Positions 42,662 through 50,256 of a stretch of DNA of 64,000 nucleotides are shown piece by piece. Both the position numbers and the translations under genes were made by a program. Every line of letters starts with the position of its first letter. Position 1 is the stretch's first letter. The notes under the pieces are model-generated. The model was not told the DNA's origin. It worked only from the letters and a program-made list of their open reading frames with translations, and searched no databases. This DNA is from Alkalicoccus chagannorensis DSM 18086. GTDB lineage: Bacteria; Bacillota; Bacilli; Bacillales; Salisediminibacteriaceae. The stretch lies in NCBI RefSeq assembly GCF_000429725.1, contig NZ_KE386944.1, positions 124,001 through 188,000 on the forward strand, read 5' to 3'.

Positions 42662-43217
42662 CTAGTTCTATTACAATTTCACTAAATTCTCTATTACACT
42701 TTTCTATTATTTCTTGGATTTCCTCTTGGCTTACTGAACCTTCTTCATAAAGAATTTTTAAAAGTCGGGGGAACGCCCTTATTAATATAACAATACCTTT
42801 AAAAGTGACTTTCGAGGCTTTTTTAATTTTTTCTTTCACTTCTTTTGCAAACTCTTCGTTGTCCGCAGTCTTCTCTTCAAGGTCATAGTTGGCATAAATG
42901 TCTATAATCTCTTGCAATGACGAATTGAGGGTTGGCGTTAATTCTAATTCGTTAATGTAATCTTGAAAAGTGTATATGTTTTGCATTGAATCAACAATGC
43001 TGTTTACACCTTCGTTAAATGCTTCAAGTGGACGGAAGTTCTCACGCATTTCTTGTAATTCAGCGTTCATTTTTTGGACTGCAGAAATATCCTCTGTCCA
43101 AGGATTAAAAAAATCCACACTGTTCATTATATCCGTAGCAGGTTGAATGTTCGCAGCTTCCACAAGTTTATCGTTCAGGATTAGGTTTTCTCTTACTTGT
43201 TCAACAGCACTTTTCAT
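42642..43217 (-). CDS. Minus-strand cargo (moron) protein, 191 residues
   Basis: The gene is AT-rich and runs against the surrounding tail genes. The product is a largely helical, acidic protein with one moderately hydrophobic stretch (FKGIVILIRAFPRLLKIL, about residues 138-155) that could bind membrane. AAAGGGGTG precedes the ATG. Opposite orientation, AT bias and its own terminator are typical of genes expressed from the lysogen, e.g. superinfection exclusion. I do not recognise the family. Confidence 0.75.
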   Translation of the reverse strand: MKSAVEQVRENLILNDKLVEAANIQPATDIMNSVDFFNPWTEDISAVQKMNAELQEMRENFRPLEAFNEGVNSIVDSMQNIYTFQDYINELELTPTLNSSLQEIIDIYANYDLEEKTADNEEFAKEVKEKIKKASKVTFKGIVILIRAFPRLLKILYEEGSVSQEEIQEIIEKCNREFSEIVIELEKQKDE

Positions 43218-43264
43218 AAATTAACACCCCTTTAAATCATTACTATACAGGTTGGAGGTGACGC

Positions 43265-44422
43265 ATGAAACCCATCAGAGTAGTCACACAAGATTTTGAG
43301 CTACTGACGGAGTTAGACCGATACACGTCCGCTATTGTCGAGAGAGACTGGCGCGGTGTTGGAGAGTTAGAACTACGAATAAACCGCCACACCAGAGACG
43401 CCCATCTACTACAGAAGGGCGTCGTTTTAATGGTAGGCGGCGACACCAGCAAAGTGTTTATCATCCGTAGGCGAGAGATTGAGCTGGATCAGGACGGCAA
43501 AGCGTCGGAGGTTTGGAACATACGTGCGCCCGCGCTTAAGTCTATCCTGTCGCAGCGTCTCACCCTACCGCCGTCGCACACGTCCTATGATAACCGGCAA
43601 GGACCAGCCGAAACCGTGATGAAGCATTATGTGGAGCGGAACGTGGTAGATCCCGACGATTCGGAGCGTCAGATCGAGAAAATCCATGTCACCGACAACG
43701 AAGAAAAAGGCGAGACGCTGCAGTGGAGAAGTCGCTATAAGAACCTTGCCGAGGAATTAGAGGACCAGTCGAAAGCATCCGGCATGGGCTGGAATGTCGT
43801 GCTCAACATCGCCGAACAGCGGTGGGATTTTGTTGTATTGGAAGGCAAAGACCTAACTACATCGCAATCAGACAATCCACCTGTTATCTTTTCGCCGCAG
43901 TTTGACTCTCTCAAGAGCATGAACTTTTACGAGGATGATACAGACTACCGAAACGCTGCTTATGTGGGTGGCCAAGGTGAGGGAACCGAACGCCGCTTTG
44001 TCGAGGTTGGCGGTGGCGAGGGCCTGGAGCGCTACGAGACCTTTGTAGATGCCCGAGACGTGGATGAAGAGGAAGAGGATGAAGAAGGCGAGGACCAGCC
44101 ACGTCCGGAAGAGGATATCATTGAAGAACTGGAGAACCGAGGAGAACGAGAGCTCCGGGATCGGGAGCAGGAAGTCTTTTTAGAGGGCGACATCCTGCAG
44201 CAGTCTCCGTTTACGTACGAGACAGACTATGACCTCGGCGACATCGTTACCCTGCAAAACAAGGATTGGGGCGTCACCATCGATGCCCGCATCACGATGA
44301 TACGAGAGGTCTACGAGCCGGATGGCTTTAGCCTGGAGGCGGTATTTGGCGATGACCGGCCGACCTTAATCAAGAAAATTAAACAGGATATGAAGCAATC
44401 ATCAGCAGAGGTGCGGCGATAG
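43265..44422 (+). CDS. Tail hub/endopeptidase-like protein (ReqiPepy6 Gp37-like)
   Basis: The 385-residue protein has 'VVTQDFELLTELDRYTSAIVERDWRGVGELELRINRHT', typical of the Siphovirus ReqiPepy6 Gp37-like family. 'LSQRLTLPP' and an internal acidic insert ('DEEEEDEEGEDQPRPEEDIIEELE') follow. It should form the Tal-type hub below Dit. GGAGGTGA precedes the ATG. It normally follows Dit directly; here eight small genes and a receptor gene lie between. Confidence 0.85.
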   Translation: MKPIRVVTQDFELLTELDRYTSAIVERDWRGVGELELRINRHTRDAHLLQKGVVLMVGGDTSKVFIIRRREIELDQDGKASEVWNIRAPALKSILSQRLTLPPSHTSYDNRQGPAETVMKHYVERNVVDPDDSERQIEKIHVTDNEEKGETLQWRSRYKNLAEELEDQSKASGMGWNVVLNIAEQRWDFVVLEGKDLTTSQSDNPPVIFSPQFDSLKSMNFYEDDTDYRNAAYVGGQGEGTERRFVEVGGGEGLERYETFVDARDVDEEEEDEEGEDQPRPEEDIIEELENRGERELRDREQEVFLEGDILQQSPFTYETDYDLGDIVTLQNKDWGVTIDARITMIREVYEPDGFSLEAVFGDDRPTLIKKIKQDMKQSSAEVRR

Positions 44423-44459
44423 GTCGTGCCTTTTATTATGTAGTCAGAGGGGGCTAAGA

Positions 44460-44813
44460 ATGTCATCAGGTCAGCAGTTAGCGGACATCAAAGATGTAGA
44501 GCAAAAAATCAAAGAGATCGAGGGGGAGCTCACCAATCTAAAAGAGGAGGTGCAGATGCGCGACACTCAAGCGCATCAACGTATGGATGAGCTCAAACGT
44601 AGTATAGACTCTCTCAAGACAGATACAAGGGATATAAAGCAAGGCATGCAGGCCGTATTGGACAAGCAGGATGGATTTACAGATTTTTTAAAGGGTATTG
44701 TCAGCCGAACGTTTAAGTGGTTTTTTATGACGATACTGGCATTTGTGCTTGTGATCGGCGTGCTCGTTAACGCTGATTTGTCGCATTTATTCTTTATTCT
44801 CAATTTTATGTAG
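44460..44813 (+). CDS. XhlA-like hemolysin/holin accessory protein
   Basis: The 117-residue protein has a long coiled coil (residues 5-80) and one C-terminal transmembrane helix (WFFMTILAFVLVIGVLV), the XhlA arrangement. It probably works with the holin gene that follows. Confidence 0.85.
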   Translation: MSSGQQLADIKDVEQKIKEIEGELTNLKEEVQMRDTQAHQRMDELKRSIDSLKTDTRDIKQGMQAVLDKQDGFTDFLKGIVSRTFKWFFMTILAFVLVIGVLVNADLSHLFFILNFM

Positions 44814-44823
44814 GAGGCTAACA

Positions 44824-45036
44824 ATGGATAAGGGAACGATCATCCGCACGACTGTACTGGCGCTGGCACTGATCAATCAACTGCTGGCGTCGTTTGGCAT
44901 GTCACCGCTGCCGTTTACACAAGAGGAGATGGAGCAAGGTGTATCTGCAGTTGTAACGACTGCTGCTGCTATCTGGGCGTGGTGGCGCGATAACGATGTG
45001 ACAGAGGAAGCAAGAAAAAGGAAGGGGAAAGCATAA
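44824..45036 (+). CDS. Holin (SPP1/phi-LC3 type)
   Basis: The 70-residue protein has two hydrophobic segments (residues 8-27 and 41-54), a loop with 'PLPFTQEEMEQGVS' and a basic end. It would permeabilise the membrane to release the amidase. AGGAGG precedes it. Confidence 0.9.
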   Translation: MDKGTIIRTTVLALALINQLLASFGMSPLPFTQEEMEQGVSAVVTTAAAIWAWWRDNDVTEEARKRKGKA

Positions 45037-45761
45037 TGCAAATTGTAGAGCCGAATCTCCGTTTTAACGGCAGCCTCCGTAACCTAAACAACGTGGAGTA
45101 TATCATCATCCATCACACGGCTCATCCGTCCTGGGGTCTAATGGACACGCACATGTATCATCGTGACGATCTGGGGTGGGCCGGAATTGGCTATAACTAC
45201 TTTATCCACCGACAGGCTATCATCTATAAGGGACGAGGCAAAAAACAGGGCGCTCATGCCGGTGGCAGCTATAACAACCGCAGCATCGGCGTCTGTGTGG
45301 CCGGTAATTTTGACTCTCAGACTCCTTCCGAGGAGCAGATCGAGGCTTGTATCTGGCTGGTCCGCAAGCTCAAAAAGGATTATCCGAATGCGGAGATCAT
45401 CGGGCATAACGGCGTCAGCAATACCGCTTGTCCGGGACGTAACTTCCCGCTCTCCAGAGTGATCGAGGAGGCCAACAAAACAGAGAGCAAACCAGAGCCG
45501 TCTGTTACTTACAACGGCGAGGAGATCCCTGCTTTTATCGAGGATGGGCGCAGCTTTGCACAGATGCGGACGCTAGCGGATCTGGTCGGGGCATCAGTGG
45601 ACTGGGATCAAGATAAGCATGTCGCCAAGCTAAATGGTAATGAGGTAGACGGTACGATCGTCGAGGGTCGGACCTTCCTGCCCGTGCGCGAGCTGGGCGA
45701 GAAGCTTGATCTCAACGTAGATTGGAACCAAGAAAAACGGCAGGCTGTTTTAAGCAAATAA
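45036..45761 (+). CDS. Endolysin: N-acetylmuramoyl-L-alanine amidase
   Basis: The 241-residue protein has an Amidase_2/PGRP catalytic domain (residues 8-145) with zinc ligands in IIIHHTA, in the later 'GHNGVSNTACPG' and with Tyr/His contributions from 'YFIHRQ'. A C-terminal domain (about 160-241) has two copies of a stalk/copper-amine-oxidase-like motif ('RSFAQMRTLADLVGASVDWDQDKHVAKL', 'RTFLPVRELGEKLDLNVDWNQEKRQAVL') that likely binds cell wall. Its ATG overlaps the holin stop. Confidence 0.94.
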   Translation: MQIVEPNLRFNGSLRNLNNVEYIIIHHTAHPSWGLMDTHMYHRDDLGWAGIGYNYFIHRQAIIYKGRGKKQGAHAGGSYNNRSIGVCVAGNFDSQTPSEEQIEACIWLVRKLKKDYPNAEIIGHNGVSNTACPGRNFPLSRVIEEANKTESKPEPSVTYNGEEIPAFIEDGRSFAQMRTLADLVGASVDWDQDKHVAKLNGNEVDGTIVEGRTFLPVRELGEKLDLNVDWNQEKRQAVLSK

Positions 45762-45765
45762 AAAA

Positions 45766-45800
45766 ACAGGGGCTACTGGCCCCTGTCCTTGTCTTTGTTT
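45766..45800 (+). terminator. Terminator of the late operon
   Basis: ACAGGGGC and GCCCCTGT form an 8-bp perfect stem with a 5-nt loop, followed by CCTTGTCTTTGTTTTTT. It lies 4 nt after the amidase stop. Confidence 0.8.
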
Positions 45801-46013
45801 TTTATTGACTTACAAGAAAGTTAAAGTTAAAATAAATTTAAGTTAGTTGTAATTTCAATCGCAAAGATGCTGGCATTTTGAGCGCAATCTAGTGAAAGTA
45901 TGACGGACATTATTGATATTGAGTTCGTTGTTCATCGCAAATTTGCGCATATTAAAAGCGCCGGACGATTCGTGGTACATTTCGGATTTGCTTTACTCTG
46001 TCATAAGATTTTG

Positions 46014-46085
46014 AAGGACTTGCCGGTCCTTCACCGATAGGTTTCGGACCTATCTCAAGGAACTGTTGGCGCAGTTCCTTTTTTT
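46014..46085 (+). ncRNA. Candidate small RNA: three tandem hairpins ending in T run
   Basis: Three adjacent stems are visible: AAGGAC/GTCCTT, GATAGGT/ACCTATC with loop TTCGG, and AAGGAACTG/CAGTTCCTT followed by seven T residues. They lie in a gene-free stretch (45,800-46,180) between lysis genes and attR, where phages often carry lysogen-expressed RNA or genes. A perfect palindrome CGCAAATTTGCG lies at 45936-45947. No clear promoter was found, so this may simply be a multi-hairpin terminator. Confidence 0.4.
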
Positions 46086-46179
46086 ATTTGAGTAAATCTG
46101 CTTCACCACATCTTCAAATTCAAACAACTCGATGATGGCAGATTCGGCTGGTGTAAACCATAACCTAAAATCTTTTTAT

Positions 46180-46209
46180 AAAAAAAGAAGCAGAGCCGCA
46201 GCCCTGCTT
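46180..46209 (-). terminator. Leftward terminator near attR
   Basis: On the minus strand AAGCAGGGC and GCTCTGCTT pair (one G-U) around a 4-nt loop and run into seven T residues. In the prophage no phage gene reads towards it; in the excised circle it lies downstream of the integrase gene across attP. Confidence 0.7.
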
Positions 46210-46219
46210 TGTATCATAT

Positions 46220-46237
46220 GGGGAACTTTTGGGGAAC
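46220..46237 (+). promoter_or_regulatory. Candidate integrase arm-type sites near attR
   Basis: Two GGGGAAC copies start 11 bp apart, 115 bp inside the attR core. Orientation and spacing equal those next to attL. Confidence 0.5.
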
Positions 46238-46352
46238 AATTTCATCATTTGTGCCCCAACCAAATCAAATCACGTTAGGTTAAAACACATATATAGTCCG
46301 TTGCATCAATATATTTTACACTTCACCTTACATCATCCTAAGGCAGTCAACG

Positions 46353-46400
46353 GCCTCCTAAGCAGCAGGTCGGAGGTTCGAATCCTCTCAGGGTCGCCAT
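46353..46400 (+). repeat. attR: attR core (48 bp)
   Basis: An exact copy of the 3' part of tRNA-Arg(CCU). It lacks the 5' half of the tRNA and is therefore not a tRNA gene. Host DNA resumes to its right. Confidence 0.93.
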
Positions 46401-46520
46401 TTTATACTTGTTTAAACTTCCTTCATATGGAAGTTTCTTTTTATTGTAATTTGAATTCTTCCAATAGGACTTCATGTAGGAAAAGCTGCGATTATCCTTT
46501 ATTTTTATTGGCTGCATTTA

Positions 46521-47351
46521 TTAATCAAAACTCTGATGCTGATGATAGTAATCAGCTACTTCAGGGAGATTTTTAGCATCAAATTGATCCCAATTGATTC
46601 TTTCGCTCGTATCTTTCGTGAGATCTACATTTACCATTTCTCCAAGTTCTGTATTTCCATATTGATCAGTAAATGGTGCAAGCCAATAAATTTCGACTCT
46701 TTGAAATTCTTCACGGTCTGCAAAAATCCTTTTAAAATAATCAACACTCTCATCGAGCGAGGTGTTTTTTATTGAATCGGGACTCCATCCATAGTGGGAG
46801 ACTAAGGTTATTTCAAGTATTTGCATATCGTCTGTTTGTTCTAGTGATTCAATGTCATTTAGAGTAAATGGATAATCTTCATGCCCTGTTTCCAAACCGC
46901 TAATGTCCTCAACTAACATTTCTATATAATCGTTTAAATCCATCGTAGCAGTCTCTTCATCGGCAGACTGATTGGAAGCAGTTATTGAATTCTCATACTC
47001 TTTGAAATCCTCTTCCAAGTCTGAAGTCAAAACTTCGCAAGGTACTCCGCTGCTATTTCCATCAAGGTTAAGCGGGTCATTACTAGAGTGGTAGCCATTA
47101 TCCGACCAAAAATTAAATACTTCTCTTCCATCACTAAAATCGCTGCAATTTTGAGGCGCAATGTCTTCATCATCTACTAAATTGTTACTGGAGATATTCT
47201 CATTGTTGCTGGAAACATTACTATTTTCTACATAGTTCGAGTTGTTTTCTGCGGAAAGTTCATCTTCTTCCATGTTTTCAGCGCCACACGCTGCCAAAAC
47301 TACCGTGAATACCATGATTATGCCGTTGAGAACAAAACGGGGTTGTCTCAT
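46521..47351 (-). CDS. Lipoprotein with Excalibur calcium-binding domain
   Basis: The 276-residue protein has a lipoprotein signal peptide with lipobox LAAC (Cys22). A 40-residue Asn/Ser/Glu spacer is followed by an Excalibur domain at about residues 67-108. This has the first Cys in 'QNCSDFSDGREVFNFW' and the DPLNLDGNSSGVPCE loop (DxDxDGxxCE type) that binds calcium. The C-terminal half (130-276) is an alpha/beta domain that I do not recognise. It is anchored outside the membrane and is the first host gene after attR. Confidence 0.85.
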   Translation of the reverse strand: MRQPRFVLNGIIMVFTVVLAACGAENMEEDELSAENNSNYVENSNVSSNNENISSNNLVDDEDIAPQNCSDFSDGREVFNFWSDNGYHSSNDPLNLDGNSSGVPCEVLTSDLEEDFKEYENSITASNQSADEETATMDLNDYIEMLVEDISGLETGHEDYPFTLNDIESLEQTDDMQILEITLVSHYGWSPDSIKNTSLDESVDYFKRIFADREEFQRVEIYWLAPFTDQYGNTELGEMVNVDLTKDTSERINWDQFDAKNLPEVADYYHQHQSFD

Positions 47352-47656
47352 GATAAGCCTCCTTATGCAGGTAATTAAAGAAAGTTAGTGGAATGAGCAT
47401 AACTATCATTATTCAAATTGTCTTTTCATAGAGAGCAAGTGACTTCATTGTGCGCAAAGTATTTCTAACACGTATTTCATTTTACAAATATAGAACCTTT
47501 AGTCATGGTATTTAAGGGGTGTGAATGTTTTGAAGGGAACAGATAGTTATTGATCTATTAACTTGAAATCCAGGTCAAGGGAGGAGTGCTTGAATCGACG
47601 TTGCGCAAAATATATATTGATGTCTTCTTCATTTGGGATAGGATGGAGCCTGTTAC

Positions 47657-49432
47657 CTATTCAATATCGATTGTCCATTCGCCGTCAGCAATAACTGAGA
47701 CTGCATAAACACTCTCTTCATTTATCATCTCTGTAGTGGCTCCTGAGTAGCTGCCGATTTCATTCGCCCATAAAGAAACGCCGTTAAGTTTTACGATGAA
47801 ATTCCTTCCTCCACTATGCGTTAAATCAATACGTTTCAACCCTGGTTCAAGAGAGAGGAAGATAACGCTGTCTACGATACCTGAAAGAGAATGCGGTTCC
47901 CCTTCTTCAATATTCGATGGAGCGGGAAAGGATTGGTCCATTGATACAGACCACTCTCCATCCGCATTGATCTCGAGCAGGTATTCACCGTCCTCAGTTA
48001 ATTCAAAACTGGTTCCACTGTAGTTTCCGATTTCATTTGCTAGGAGGGAAGAGGTCCCTGATTCATCCATCAGTTTTACGGAGAAGTTCCTTTCACCACT
48101 ATGTGAGAAATCTACAACTGCAAATCCGTCGGTTAATTCGAACATTTCTGTTACAGTGTCGCCACTCCCAGTTAAGCGAATCGGGTTAGATATCATGATT
48201 ACTTCTTGAGTGGTGATATACTGCATATTTTTGAAGTTGTAATGAAGTACTGCTTCCCCTTCAATAAATTCTCCCGAACTTCCATACAATTGCTGAATTT
48301 CTTCTGTTTGTTTGTCAGGGTGAAATTCAGAATATACGGCGATTAACCCTTCAGGAAAGTCAGGTATCGAAATGATAGATTCAAATTGGCCATTCTGAAC
48401 TTCCACTTCATCGATCTCCATCAAATCGGATTCATCAAGATGAATGACTTCTACGTTGATTAATGTGCCATTTTCAAAATTGGTATCACCCGACACAGAT
48501 ACCTCATCATCTTCGGAATGAACCTCTGTCTGAAATTCAATGGAATGGGTATCTGCCGTTTTCTTCATAAAGGTTTCTTTAGAAGTAATACGCTGAGAAG
48601 ACAAGCTGCCTTGAGGTTTGACAGCATCTCCTTCCATAAATTCTCCCGCTTCTCCATATAGTTCAACAATTTCTTCCAATTGATTTCCGGGGAGGAATTC
48701 ATACTCCACGGTAATCTCTCCCTGAGGGTACCCTCCAATATCAAATTTTGATTCAAACTGCTCACCTTGGATTTCAACTTCATCTGCTTGGAAGTAGCCA
48801 GGGTATTCCGTATGATTTATATCTATGGTGATCAGCGCACCGTCAACAAGATTAGTATTTCCCGAAAATACGATTTCCTCTTCTTGAAAATGAATATCCG
48901 CTGCAAAGTCGATAGGAATGATATTAGATGTGTCTTTTTCAACAAACTCGACGAAAGCAATATAATGAATATTCGAGGTTTCTGCCTTTTTTACAGCGTC
49001 ACCTTCGATGAACTCGCCATCGCTGCCATAAAGTTCTTGAATTTCATCGGGTTGATAGGAGGGGTTGAATTCATAATAAACGGCTATTTCGCCATCAGGA
49101 TAATCGTTTATATCAAATACCGATTCAAATTTGCCTTCTTGTACTTCAGCATCTTTCACTTTGAAATAATCATGATCTTCAATGTGCTCAACTTCTAAAG
49201 TGATCAACGAACTGTCAGCAAGAGTAGTGCTTCCAGATACATGGACTTCTTCTCCTTCAAAAGCGACATCAGCTTGAAAATCGATGGAATGGACTTCTTC
49301 TGTCTCATCGCCCTCATCTCCTTGTACCAAATCGTCCTCATCGCTTGCCAAAGCAGCAGCTGCAACGATAATCACACCGAGAACAAGGAACCACCAGCGT
49401 TTGTAAAATGGCTTCTTTGCAATCTCTTCCAT
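47657..49432 (-). CDS. Membrane-anchored repeat surface protein
   Basis: The 591-residue protein has a short cytoplasmic basic tip and one transmembrane helix (WWFLVLGVIIVAAAAL, residues 14-29), so it is displayed outside. Three Ig-like repeats of about 110-125 residues (roughly 48-160, 172-285, 300-405) share 'VSGxTxLxDxxLITxEV', 'FESxFDIxxYPxG' and 'ELYGxxGEFxEGDAV'. Two C-terminal repeats of about 75 residues share 'SHSGxRNFxVKL', 'ANEIGxYSG' and a closing 'ADGEWxxxI'. The last type resembles a bacterial pre-peptidase or carbohydrate-binding sandwich. Aspartate/glutamate content is very high. Function unknown; an adhesin or wall-binding role is plausible. The 305 bp after it (47,352-47,656) hold no feature I can support. 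Confidence 0.8.
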   Translation of the reverse strand: MEEIAKKPFYKRWWFLVLGVIIVAAAALASDEDDLVQGDEGDETEEVHSIDFQADVAFEGEEVHVSGSTTLADSSLITLEVEHIEDHDYFKVKDAEVQEGKFESVFDINDYPDGEIAVYYEFNPSYQPDEIQELYGSDGEFIEGDAVKKAETSNIHYIAFVEFVEKDTSNIIPIDFAADIHFQEEEIVFSGNTNLVDGALITIDINHTEYPGYFQADEVEIQGEQFESKFDIGGYPQGEITVEYEFLPGNQLEEIVELYGEAGEFMEGDAVKPQGSLSSQRITSKETFMKKTADTHSIEFQTEVHSEDDEVSVSGDTNFENGTLINVEVIHLDESDLMEIDEVEVQNGQFESIISIPDFPEGLIAVYSEFHPDKQTEEIQQLYGSSGEFIEGEAVLHYNFKNMQYITTQEVIMISNPIRLTGSGDTVTEMFELTDGFAVVDFSHSGERNFSVKLMDESGTSSLLANEIGNYSGTSFELTEDGEYLLEINADGEWSVSMDQSFPAPSNIEEGEPHSLSGIVDSVIFLSLEPGLKRIDLTHSGGRNFIVKLNGVSLWANEIGSYSGATTEMINEESVYAVSVIADGEWTIDIE

Positions 49433-49706
49433 GAAAACAACCCCTTTGTTTTCAAAATGTGATTCTAATTTAAATATAGCAACAGATTGTTACCACAAAA
49501 AGCTGATTTAGGACTTATTTTGTTTTTAATAATTATCTCACTATACAACATGCAAGTCTTTCCTCCTTCTTTTGATGTGGAATTTAAATAAAAAAGGTCC
49601 CAAAGAACCAGGGATAAAATGGGTGAAGAGAAGGGAAACAGGGTATAGCGGAACCACGCTCAGTTTCATTGCAGCACCATCCTATCAGAAGGGGAGGTGA
49701 TTAACG

Positions 49707-49979
49707 ATGAAGTCGAAGTATGTCCGCCAATATTTGACAAGAGGAGATACGGTCAGTGTCGAGTTGAACCGCACAGCCCAGGTCCGATTGATGGATAGAA
49801 ACAATTTTGATCGTTTTAAGCAGAACAAAGAGTGTACGTTTTATGGAGGCATGGCTAAGCAGTCACCAGCTGAAATTGAAGTCCCCCGTTCTGGAGAATG
49901 GTACATTGTCATTACGCCAAGAAATAAAGGGGATCATGTCGAGTTCAGCGTACGCTTCCTGGCGAAAATGGATTATTAA
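49707..49979 (+). CDS. DUF1883-like small protein
   Basis: The 90-residue basic protein starts 'KYVRQYLTRGDTVSVELNRTAQVRLMDRNNFDRFK' and ends 'GEWYIVITPRNKG', the pattern of the DUF1883 family, a single beta-sandwich. GGGGAGGTGA precedes the ATG. It is a single gene ended by a strong hairpin. Confidence 0.8.
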   Translation: MKSKYVRQYLTRGDTVSVELNRTAQVRLMDRNNFDRFKQNKECTFYGGMAKQSPAEIEVPRSGEWYIVITPRNKGDHVEFSVRFLAKMDY

Positions 49980-50046
49980 GCGCCGGCCCGTTGGCATCGA
50001 TTTGATACCGTAGATGGTACGTTACGCTGTGAAGAATGACGACAGC

Positions 50047-50087
50047 AAGAAGAGGGCATCTCCCATTCAATGGAGATGCCCTTCTTC
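50047..50087. terminator. Bidirectional terminator between DUF1883 and sortase genes
   Basis: A stem of about 15 bp (GAAGAGGGCATCTCC with GGAGATGCCCTTCTTC) closes a 7-nt loop. It lies between convergent genes and can serve both. Confidence 0.75.
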
Positions 50088-50088
50088 A

Positions 50089-50214
50089 TGTGATAAGAAT
50101 GATACGTGTTCATCGAGGGAGACGGCGTTGCACGCTGCGGGGAAAAAAAGAAGCCACCTTTCTTCCCTTCAGAAACCTGCGGCACACGCAGTTTAGCACT
50201 TTTGTTCTGTCCTT
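50089..50214 (+). repeat. Dispersed intergenic repeat, copy C
   Basis: It has TGATAAGAATGATA, GGGAGACGGCGTTGC, then GGGGAAAAAAAGAAG, TTCTTCCCTTCAGAAACCTGCGGCACACGC and AGCACTTTTGTTC. These blocks occur in the same order as in copies A, B and D. It fills the gap between two convergent genes. Confidence 0.6.
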
Positions 50215-50256
50215 CAGGCCTTTCTTCTGCTGCTGGAGAATGCGGGCTGACGTCCC

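Larger units (their letters stand above)
10212..46400. mobile_element. Complete-looking siphovirus prophage in tRNA-Arg
   Basis: About 36.2 kb lies between two identical 48-bp repeats, the left one being the 3' part of the tRNA-Arg gene. The order is integrase and lysogeny genes, immunity switch, early and replication genes, late regulator, packaging, head, tail and lysis. I see no frameshifted or truncated core gene, so it may be inducible. Tail genes (tape measure, Dit, frameshifted chaperone, no sheath) point to a siphovirus. Confidence 0.95.

Noticed and set aside
40430-46352. Reverse transcriptase or template repeat of a diversity-generating retroelement
   Set aside because: No frame with RT motifs and no second copy of the receptor 3' end could be found in the window.
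46353-46400. Second tRNA-Arg gene at attR
   Set aside because: Only the 3' part is present; the 5' half and D-arm are missing, so it is the duplicated attachment core.
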